From Semisulcospira habei (Eukaryota > Mollusca > Gastropoda > Semisulcospiridae): DNA of 64,000 nt. The stretch lies in contig BTPG01000004.1 of the NCBI GenBank assembly GCA_036245525.1, positions 47,260,823 to 47,324,822 of the forward strand, written 5' to 3'. A model generated the notes under the pieces. The model did no database searches. It was not told the DNA's origin and saw only the letters and a list, made by a program, of their open reading frames with translations. A program made the translations under genes and the position numbers. Shown here in pieces: positions 28,834 through 40,800 of the stretch; within the stretch, counting starts at the first letter, position 1, and every line of letters starts with the position of its first letter.

Positions 28834-31800
28834 GTATATCTCGAAACTTGCATTTAATTGCATTGTAAAAGTTGCAGTATCAACTGATGAAGTGAGGTCA
28901 CACAATAACTGGAAATTATGCATGCTTGAGTCTGAAGACACATTTCAGCACCATTTATGTTTGTTTTGCCTTGTCAATACACATAATGAATTTCTACAGC
29001 AGTGTAGTTGCGCAGCAAAACGTATATATATTATACTGGTATATATATGTTAATCAATTTTTTTCTGCACAGCCGTTAACACATCAATCTATTTTTAGCT
29101 GAACATTGCTCAGGAGCGGTTCAGTTGAGTCATTGTTTTAAATCACCTTATTTTAACTTTTAAGGTGACTTATGCTGAACTGTTTCTAAATATTCCTAAC
29201 CATGTGACAAAACTTTCACCATTATGGACACAGTGAACGGAAACTCATATGCTGGATAGAGAAAGATGAATTTACTTTGTAAACGATAGATTGTATCAAG
29301 TATGTAATTTGCGCATGATCTCCTTAGATGCCTGCTCGGCATTAAGCCCAAATAACTAACTAATCTCTCTCTGTCTCTGTGTCCATATACCCATCTACTG
29401 CCATCACTCTCAAGCCTTTCTCCACGTGTGTGTTGTGTTGTGTGAGTACTGTGACACCATCAACACAATAATCTACTGGCATAGATCTCTCATGCTGTCT
29501 ATCTATAGATCTGTCTCTCCCAGTCTCACTCTATCTTCCCTCCCCCCCCCCCCCCTTTCTCTGTTTACAAGTGTGTGTGTCTGTATTTTAATCTACAGCC
29601 ATTTCTCTCTCAAGTCTTCCTCAATGTGTGTTTGTGTGCAAGCGTGTATGACACCAACAGCACAATGAATCCCTCATGCAGACTGCCTCACTGCGCCGCA
29701 TGCACATGATAGTTCAGAACGCTAACCATAGTGGAGGCATATTCTATTGTAATACATCATTAGTTGAAATTATGTCTATTGACGTCATGATATAATATAT
29801 AATATTTACATAGGTGGGACTTTTTCCGGCTACAGCCTGATTTCCGGATTCCCAAATTTAAAATTTTTTTTTTTCAAAAGTGCCCCCAGACCCCCACTTC
29901 AGGATTCAACTTTCTTTTCAAGATTCAACTTTTTTTCTGTCCAGCATGTCTTAGATTTATTTTGCTGATTAGTCTGGTTGGTGAAATACATTCAGTATTC
30001 TGTTGTTTTTTTCACAAGCAGCGCAGGCACATCCTGAGAGAGTCTTGTTGCTGTCAGGAATTATAAGCAAGGTACATGTACAACCAGTCCTGTGTCTCTA
30101 GTCTAATGCTTCTTTATTTCTTTTGTTTTGTCGTTGGTTCAGGCTGATTGGTCTTCATTCTGACACTTGTACACTGTTTAATTTGGGCATGATTTGAATA
30201 AATGAATTCAGATGAAATTATTGCTCATCATATGAATTGGTACCCTGCATATTTTATGGCCTTGTTCAGGTGTTGAAGACTATTGGCCATGAACAGCAGT
30301 TTATTTACAGTTTCACAGCATCCATGTTTAGTTGCAACGTAAATATATATTTTGTTTGCAGAAAGAGAACATCAAGACCATCCCCAACATGTTAACAGCA
30401 CTGCGAATGGCCTCCGCGCCACTTCTTGGTTACCTGGTCATATATGAGAGCTTTTGGTGGGCTCTTAGCATCTTTGTCTGCGCTGGTGTTACGGACCTGG
30501 TATGTTTCCAAGGTTTCAGCTTTTTAACTCGCTGACAGACTGCATTGTTATGAAACAACAGTCGAGCTAACCCAAAAACGATGACAGGATGTTGATCAAC
30601 CAATATATTTCAAGGTTGGTGTCTAGCTATATTCTGATACCAACCTTGAAATATCACGTGATCAATCTGTCTCCAAAACTGTGATAGATGTCCGAGGATA
30701 TATCCACACAAATTAGATAATTTAGTCGTCAGGGTGTAAGGAGTTAAGGGAGCACATGCACCTGTAAGCTGTCTCCTTCCCCCCCCCCCCCCCCCCCCCC
30801 CCCTCTAAAACCTTCTTTGAAAGTGGTTGGAATTCCATGATACATGTTTCATCACACATTAACTTTGGATGCTTTTGCTGTTTGAAGTGCATTGCTAATG
30901 GAACGTTTTCAGATGTAAGTGCAGCCTTTGAAGCTCTCTGTACATGGTTCAGTTTATTTTCCATGATGAACTTTTGGTCACTGAAATGGAACAGGATTGA
31001 CATCACAGGAAGTTAAAACCGAAAGTACATGTAATGTAGTAGTAGTACTAGTACAGTATTTTTGTACTGTGGAGTACAATATGATTTCTCAAAATGATGA
31101 ACCAAAAATGTTTTATTTATTTATTATTTATTTTAATGGACATTTTAGGTTTGGCAAACATGTGAAATGTGCATTACTGATGTTCTGACTTTGATTGTAA
31201 ATGCGAGAAATGTTGCCTATCACCATCAGTACACCATACAGTCATGCATTTTACTGTTTTTTAGTTGGATGGTTTCATCGCACGGAATTTTGCAAATCAG
31301 ACATCAGCCCTGGGGTCAGTAATGGACCCTCTAGCAGACAAATTCCTTGTCAGCATCCTTACAGTCTCCCTGACCTGTGTTGGACTTATTCCCTGTAAGT
31401 GCTTGTTTTGTATACAAGTTACAACACTTCAGTCTCTTTTGTGTTGAAGGAAAATATTAATGATGAGTAAATATTATCTTAGCCACATTTCAAATCTTGA
31501 AAATATTTGTCATGTTTGATGGTGCTTCCATATTCTCCTTAATTAACCCTTTTAGCCCAACACCCTACAGCAGGAGATTGATTGACCATGATAATTCAAG
31601 AGTAGTGCCAGATTAGTTTGGTGCCTTCAGGTGTCAAGCTAATCTGGCACTACCCTTGAATTATCATGGACCTGGGTCTGCCCTGGGGGACTTGGGTGGG
31701 GTTAACTACTTTTTAGTTCCCAGGGTCACCCTGGTCAGCCCCACAGGGTGGGTTTTCCCCTCTTACTGGGGCATGTGTTTCTGTCTACCCGAGGTCCACT

Positions 31801-34800
31801 CACCTGTATTTGCCTTTTTAAAACTCTCCCTACTGTCTGCACTGCCTGTAGCTCTTGATATTGGATGTGTGTTGCTAAATGGTCTTAGCTTTATTTAGGC
31901 CCCATGTGTTTGGTTTAATTAACGTATTTGACCGGCTGGCGACATACATTCAATGTTCTGTTTAGTTGTGTTTTTTTTTCACAAGCAGTGCAGGCACGTC
32001 CTGAGAAAGCCTTGTTGCTGTCGGGACGTTAAGCAATGTACAATCAATCAATCAATTGAATTATCATGGTCAATCCACCTCCTGCAACTGGTGTAGTCTT
32101 TAAGTAACACTTCCCAAATTTGGGAAATGCACCCGTGGGGCTAAAAGGATTAAGGTCAGGTCACGGAGTCAGAGTGCACCTTTGGTTTCGCCTGGGAGCA
32201 TAAGGCGTTGTGGTTTCGCACCGACAGCCAGGATTCAAATGGTTCATCGGGAGTGCATAATTATGCATTTAGATAGGGTGGCTGATGGTTTCATAAAAGG
32301 TACTGAAAATATTTGTGCTCCCACTTGTCATTACTAATAACATGGCATATAGCACAAGAAATGCATAAGTCCCCAGGATACTTTGTGGCAAGACCTTTCT
32401 GATTATACCAGTTTCATTGACCTCTCACAAAGGTCAAGGTCACAGGAGGAAGTAGGTAAAACAACAGCCATATTTTGACAAAACTTGTGTTTTCTCAAAT
32501 ACTACTAACAACTTGGTACAAACTTGGTACAAAGATACCTGCTGGTAAGACCTTTCTGTGCATACTAATTTGGATGAGCCATGGAAAACATCAAGGGTCA
32601 CACGAGATCAGGAAATGCGTCATAAGTAGGTATATTTTGATAGGAGATATTTGTTCTCAAAAACTGTTCATAACTTGAGACCCAAACTGGGACAGAGATA
32701 CCTCATGGTAAGACCTTCCTGTGCATACTAATTTGGATGACCCCTCAGAATGGTCAAAGGTCACAAGATCTGGAATTAAGTCACAAATCGCTATTTCTTG
32801 ACAATTAAAATAAAAAATTGAACAGTGTTCCCCATTTGTTTCTAAACTAAGGGTCCATGGGACCCTCTGCCAGAAAATGCAAGGGTCCTTTTGTGAAAAT
32901 TGAGGGTCCCTTCATTGAAAGTCTTCATAAAATTTGCTGGCATATGAAATTGTCTTTAACTTTCACCTCATTCTCAAGTCAGCTACTTTTTCAGTTTTGC
33001 AGCCCTGCAGAATCGCTGTGTTGTGTCAGGGTTCACTTTCAGCCAATCGCTGAAAAGAATACGTCAGGTCACTGCTAATGGCCAATCAGATTTCAGAACT
33101 CCGAGCCGGTTCGCCGAAACGAGTTCGTCTGAAAAGCGTGTGTGAGGCAAACCTAGCTTCGCAGGCGTGCAAGCACTTTTGATAGCAGTGTGTGCGCTAT
33201 GATTTGCGTGTGTCCTTTGGATGTACAGAGTGAAAATCTATACATCATTTTCAGATTTATGTGCATAATAGACGCAGAGCTGTGCGTTTTGAATACTATT
33301 TTAGTATTTACAACTTCAGAACCCAAACTTGGTCCAGAGATATATCTAATGGCAAGACCTTCCTATTCAGGCTAATTTGGATGACCCCTGGGAAAAGCTC
33401 ATGGGTCACAAGAGATCAGCAAATGATGTGAGAAAAGAATTTTAGCTTTATAGCACTTTTGCAAAACTTTTCAACCAAATTTGGCAGAAAGTATCTGATT
33501 AAACTTTTCTATAGTAATACACATACTATTTTGGTTCACTACTCACAATACAAAAGCCAACCCTTTACTTGTGTTAGAACTGGTTAATGCATGTGAGCCT
33601 TAAGGGCTTTGTCATTCTTATTTAAATTGATAAAAGCTAGCAACATCAGACACAATAATGACATAACTAATTTCACTAAAAAAAATGCTGGACAGTGCAT
33701 TTATTGTTACAGATCTCTTACCAAACCTACATGTTACTGTTAGAGATGATCTCTGTTCTTATATTAAGGTTATTTGTCCACTTGATGTAGTAAATTTATA
33801 CTATGTCCATTGTTACAAATGACCTTTTCACACTGTGTTTCATAATTAAAAGTCACATTTATGAAAAACAGCGCAGGCAGATATCTTTTCACGAACAGAT
33901 ATGTATACAAGAAACATTACTCTTTCAGACAGTGCAACATTTGAAATAGTTCAGTTTAATTTTACAGGCAAATGTCTCAATTTTTCAGGCTCTTTTTGAC
34001 ACAGGCTCAACTGTATGGTTTGTGTGTATGCTTGCATGTTCATGTAAAACTGAAAGTGACATCAAGAAAAATTATTTCGTTTTTATTGTACTTTTTACAT
34101 GAAAACATATGGCAATAAACTCTTCTTATCACATCCAGAGCAATATATACATTATTACAATTTAGTAGTCTGATACCACGATTTATAAAAAAAATGTCTT
34201 GATGACTGATAAAAGTCTTGAATATCGCATCTCGGCCTTAATCAGGCCATCTCGACATTTCGATAAATCATGATATTGGACTGTTCAATCTGAATATCTT
34301 GTAATGTGAACTACAGGCACTGGGTCAGTAGTTCTATGTCTTCAAAGATATATAGATCAACCTTAAAAAATGTGTAAAAATCAGGGACTAGAAAAACTTC
34401 ACTTTGAACTTGATGTCCTGGGACTGTCTCGATCTCCTGTTTCAGTATGACATAGTTGATTTTGTCAGAAGAAATATGGACACTCCAAGACACATGCGCA
34501 CTTTGCATCGACATCTCTCGCCTTCGGTGTGCAAACCACACAGATGCTAATACATGTAGAAGGACTCTGCAAAAAGACAGTAACACTTTGTTTTCTCAAA
34601 ATACATTCCTGATGACATTACTACTAGAAAGATATACAGTGGAGTCCGCTTAACACAAATTTCTGGGGACACGGAAAATCACTTCGTGTTAACCGTATTT
34701 CGTGTTGACCAAATATGGCCTAAAAATTGATCACGGCCCTCAAGGAGAAAATGTGTAAGACGTGTGCGTGAATGAGTACCAGGTTAAAAGTGCACATTAT

Positions 34801-37800
34801 CGTACTTTCTATGCATACCTTCAGCTCGCTAGGAAAACAAGGAAACGTGTACAGCTCGAGTATTTAATGTAAATCCATCAGGTAAAATCCATACTAAGTT
34901 ACAATCCTCAGGTAAAAGCAACACAGGCTGAAGTACAATCCCGCATCGGTAAAAGGGTTGTGTTGGTACACGAATGATACAACATGAATACAGTACAGAA
35001 ATGCTAGCCAATGAGAAGACAGATTACAACAGCCGAAGGCTATTCAGCCAATCACAGACTAGAGTTCGCTCTGATCTGTCGTGTGTACTTCCAGTTCCAC
35101 AGCGCGAGAGCGACACGTGAATTGGTTTTCGGTGAATGGAATCTGTGTTCGTGTTAAACAGGTGAATAATAGTGAAATTGCCCTGGTTGGGAACCGAAAC
35201 CAGCTTAGTGTAAAGCGAAATTTCATGTTAAGCATTTCGTGTTATCAGTGAAATTTTAATACAGAATAAGAAGGCCGTCGGCCGGGAATGCAAAAACGGT
35301 TCGTGTTAACCGGAATTTCGTGTAAAGCGAGTTCGTGTTAACTGGACTCCACTGTATGCCTAGCTTACCTAATTTCAGCCTAAGAACCTGTTGTGTTCCT
35401 ACACAACCAGGGAGGCAACTCAAGGGGGCCGTAACCAGGGACCCTGAGTATCCTCCCGTCCCTGCCCATCCGGTCACATGCCACGTGGTGTCACGCCAGT
35501 CTATTTGCTTAGCTTACCGTGAATGGTTGTGTTCTAACCTACAGGACCTTTGGCTGTGTACGGTGTGACCGGTCTTGGCCGGTCGGTTTGGATTACGTGT
35601 GTTCCCTTGGGATTACGTGTGTCCCTTTGGATTACGGGTGTTCCTTTGGATTACTTGTGGTTCCCCGTTGTTCCTTGGATTTGCGTGGTTGCAGGTGTGG
35701 TTCCCTGGGTTTACAGTGTGCCTTCTGGGACTTTACCTTCCCACCCGGCGCGTTCTGTGGGCCGTGTGGCAGGTTCCCCCCCCCTCCCCCGCCCCTGTCC
35801 ACGCAGCCATGACAAGGTAAGGCCTTGGTCCATGCCCTCGACCGGCCCTTTGGCCGGGGGGCGGCTTCGACCATGGGTGCTTTTCATGTTGCTCGTATGA
35901 AGACTCGCGTCAAACACTCAATAATAATAATAATAATGAGTATTTATATAGCGCTTAATCTTACTCAAAAGCTCTAAGCGCTTTACAATCTGTACACAAA
36001 AATAAAAATACAATGACATATGCACATAACAAACAAAGCACAATGCCCGAACACACCACTTTTACAATAAACTAAACAACAATACATACATAATAATTTA
36101 TATTCTAATTAACATTTAGTCTAAACAAGGAGGATTGCAGAACTACAACTAAGGCATCAAACACTGGCAGTTATTCAAAGTAAAGCTTGAAGAGGTGAGT
36201 TTTCAACGACCTCTTGAAGTCAGAGACAGACTCACTGTTTCTGACCTCAAGAGGAAGTGTATTCCATAACACTGGGGCTTGATAAACAAAAGTGCGCTGA
36301 CCAAATGTTTTAGTTTGGACAGAAGGTACACACAACTTCCGTTTATCAGAAGAGGAGCGGAGCTCACGAGAGGGTGTATACACATGCAGCAAAGAAGACA
36401 AGTATTCTGGGCTGGTGCCTGAAAGGCAGTTAAAACAGATTGACATAACTTTGTATTGAATACGTGAGGACACAGGTAGCCAGTGAAGGGACTTCAAGAT
36501 GGGTGTGACATGCTCAGTCTTACGGACTCTCACAACAAGCCGGGCTGCATTGTTCTGAATTTTTTGGAGGCGATCAATGAGATACTGAGGGCAGCCACAA
36601 AGCAAAGAGTTACAATAATCTAGCTTGGACAGCACAAATGCACAAACTAGTGTTTTAGTGGCTTCCACGGTCAGCAGGTGACGAACTGAACTAATACGAC
36701 GAAGTTCCAGATAAGCGGATCTACACACTGCACTGACATGCTGTGACATAGATAACTCGCTGTCAAGTGTAACACCCAGGTTTCTCACACTCGCAGAGAA
36801 GCCAATGAGTGTTCCATCCACAGACAATGATGATGGTAAAGGCAGGGACGAAGATAATCTTGGATTAGCTACCAACATTGCTTCAGTTTTGCCATCATTT
36901 AACATCAGTTTGTTGGTGGTCATCCATGATTTGACATGGTCAATGCACTGGCTTATACTTTGGACAGCATTCACAGCTCGCTCGACAGTATCACTTTTGT
37001 ACATCTGCGTATCATCTGCAAATGCATGATGGGAAATGGAGCGACTACAAATCAGGTCGGACAGGGGCTGAACATACAGTAAGAACAATACAGGTCCTAG
37101 GACCGAGCCCTGGGGTACACCAAACCGAAGAGGTGATGGCTCAGAACGACAGCCGTCGACAGAAACAATCTGGGATCGTTCAGTCAGGTATGAACTAAAC
37201 CATGCCAAGACTGTGCCTTCAATGCCAAATACAGATTGAAGACGGCACAGCAAAATTTCATGGTCAATAGTGTCGAACGCACTGGACAGGTCCAGCAAAG
37301 CAAGGACTGTGATCTTACGCTCGTCCAAAGCACAAAGCAGGTCATTGAATATCTTCAGCAAAGCTGTTTCAGTGCTACGATGGGGACGATATGCAGACTG
37401 GAATACACTGAACAGACTATTAGAGTTGACATGCTTTAAAGTTTGAACAAGGACAATTTTCTCAAGAATCTTTGATAGAAATGTAAGATTGGAAACTGGG
37501 CGATAGTTTTTCAGTACATTTGGGTCTAAAGATGGTTTCTTCAATAGGGGTTTCACAAGTGCAGTCTTGAAGCTTTCAGGAAAAATACCAGTGGAGAGAG
37601 AGTTGTTGATGACTTGTGTAATGGCAGGCAACACTTCATCCAGGCACTCGTACAACAAGGGAGTGGGTATGGGGTCTAACTCACAAGTTTTGGGGGCAGT
37701 GTTTGTGATCACTTTTCTGACCTCATCCTCTAGCACAGGTTCGAAGGCTGAGAGAGGTTCTCCACTAAAGCGTTTTTCGGTGAACAAAACTGAAGTGGGC

Positions 37801-40800
37801 ATGAGATCCAGAGAATCACGTTTGGCGGGGCCACGGGGAGCCCACGCCCGGTCGCCATTCACGTCTGGAGTTGCTACCGGCACGAGCGCCCGATGCTGAC
37901 GCATGGCACCCCCCTCCTACTAGGAGAAGTGACCAGACGCACCCGCTCTGTCCTTGGGGAGAGGACGACACGTCGGACCCGTGATTACCCCTCAGGTCCC
38001 AAGACTGCGTCTACCACTGAGCCCCCTCGGACCACACCCGCTCACTCCTACGGAGAGTCTAGCCGGCAGAGCGCCTGCCTCATCGAGGCCGGCCTGCAGC
38101 GACCCTCGTCGCTTCGTCCTTGGACCACTGGCAGTCCTGACATATCACACACAGACAGGCCCACTCACTCCTACGGGGAGTCTAGCCGGCGGAATGCCTG
38201 CCTCATCGAGGCCGGCCTGCAGCAACCTTCATTGCCTCGTAATATCCCCGCTGGCAGTCCTGACATATCGCACACAGACAGGCCCGCTCACTCCTACAGG
38301 GAGTCTAGCCGGCAGAGCGCCTGCCTCATCAAGGCCGGCCTGCAGCGACCCTCGTCACCTCGTCCTATGACCGCTGGCCATCCTGACGTATCGCACACAG
38401 ACAGGCCCGCTCACTCCTACAGGGAGTCTAGCCGGCAGAGCGCCCGCCTCATTAAGGCCGGCCTGCAGCGACCCTCGTCACCTCGTCCTATGACCGCTGG
38501 CCATCCTGACGTATCGCACACAGACAGGCCCGCTCACTCCTACAGGGAGTCTAGCCGGCAGAGCGCCCGCCTCATCAAGGCCGGCCTGCAGCGACCCTCG
38601 TCACCTCGTCCTATGACCGCTGGCCATCCTGACGTATCGCACACAGACAGGCCCGCTCACCCCTAAGGGGGGTCTAGCCGGCAGAGCGCCCGCCTCATCG
38701 ACGCCGGCCTGCAGCGACCCTCGTCGTCTCGTCCTATGACCGCTGGCAGGCCTCACAAGCCACGCGACGCCAGGAGCTCCCCGCACGGCCGCTCCTCGGA
38801 CTTCTCTATAGGACAGAATGGGAGAGAACTTACATCGCTCCATACCACGACTATGGGCACACCCGCAGAACCGGACCCCGGCAGGAGTGCCTGGCCGCGC
38901 GGACTTGGCCTGCCCACTCCTCGGAGGACACCAGCCGGCAACGCCCTTGCACGACCCGCTTGGCGATAACTGTAACTTTGGGCCCCGACGCACCCTTCGG
39001 GAGAGCCCGCCCGCTCCCCTTGGGAGCTGGCCGGCAATGCGCCCACCTCATTGAGACCGGCCATAGCGGCTTGCGTCGCACCATACCACGACTGATGGCA
39101 CACCCTCAGAGCTGGACGACAATAGGAGTGACTGGCGTCCCCGCTCCCTGGAGGAGACCGGCCGGCAGCGATCTCGCGCTGCGGGACTGACCCTCTGGCC
39201 CAGACGTGCTCTACGGGAACAGCCCGCCCGCTCCCCTACGGAGACCAACCGGCAGTGCGCTCGTCTCCTGAGACCGGCCACGGGGACGTATGTCGCCCCA
39301 TCCTTCGACCTAGGGCACTCCCGCGGCGCCAGAGGACACTGACATGATCTGGCGCACCCGCTTCGAGCAGACAGCTGGCCAGCAGGCACTTCGCTCGACC
39401 CGCTCTGCGGCGACTGACCCTCCGGCCCTCGACGCGTCCTATGGGAACAGCCTACCCACAGCGACCTATGTCGCCCCGTGCCACGTCTTGGCTAGCCCAT
39501 TACACCGGACAAGGTTTTGGAGCTCCCAGTGCTCCTCTCCTTGGCCAACAACCATGACACGGGGGATGCCTGGCTCTCGGTGGTGCGCCGTATGTTCAGC
39601 AACGTCGGGCTCGGTGAGCTCTTTGATGGCTGCCCTCCTGGGATTGCCAAGTGCTGTTGGCGTTAGAGGCTGGCCCGCTCCGTCTTCGCTCGTCCCACAC
39701 TGCAGTGTTCGATCGACCCTCATATCCCGGCCTGCCCCCAGGTGCCCGGCCCGACGGGACCGCTCTTCGTTCGGTGACGCGGAGGCGCGTGGCTACCCCA
39801 CCCTACCGGGCCTGACAGGCCCGCCCCCTCCGTCGCTCCCCTCTCCACTGGACTCCCCCCTGACGGCGGCGAGGCCCCCAGCCGCTACCGGACGGCTCCG
39901 TTGCGGCACTCCTCAGTGTTAGCAGTGGGCCTTCTCCTTCCGGCTTGCGTCCCCCGGACAGCCCTGCGGCCCCAGGAGCCCTCCTGGCTCTTAGGTTGGT
40001 TTCCTGCGGTCCTTGGTTGGGTTGGCACTTTCTGCTTGCGGCCCGTCTTTCCCCCTGAGTCCTGCCCACCGTCCCCCCGCCCTAGACGGAGGTGTTGGCC
40101 TGCTTGTCGCCGCCCCACAGGCAAGACGTTCTAGTTTCCCCCCAGTCTCCGGGCTTCCGTCCACGCGTGTACTGCGGGACTGCAGCGGGGGGCCCCGCCC
40201 CCCCCCCCCCCCTTCTCTTCGCCCCGGCTACGGGTGGCCAATCGGACTGGACTTCTCCTTCCGCCGGCACTTTTACGCAGACCCTTCCCAGGCCGTTCCT
40301 GCCCCTACTGGCGGTGGACCCAGCGGCGCAAGTATAGGGGGGTATCACCTGAGCTTCGCAGCATAACCTCCTCCGCGGCAGGACAGGACAGTGACTTTCG
40401 TCTGTGGCTCCCGGGCCTACGCGGGATTCCGGCGTCGCTTAACACAGTGGTGCTCCGACATGTCGAGGACTCCGGGCTCCCGTCCTTCTCGCCCCTCCTG
40501 ACCGGGCGGCTTATCTCTCCTCCGCTGCCTTGAGCTTCGACCTGTTGCAGCGGGATGCTGTCTCTAGGCCTGCCTTGCCCTGCCCTCCACATTGAAGAAG
40601 CTGATCCCTCAGGCCCCGCGCGGCGTCGCGCTCCCCGTTGGCTCACTGGACAGGCTTAGAGGACGCTCTTTCGGATCTCCTCCCCCCCCCCAGCCTCGGC
40701 TGCCACCCCGGCTTCGTCCTCTCATCTCGAGACAAGTGCTTCGCAGGGCCTACGGGCGGCTTGGCGACGGCTGGGACTTCAGGGTGGCGGTGCTTCCCAT

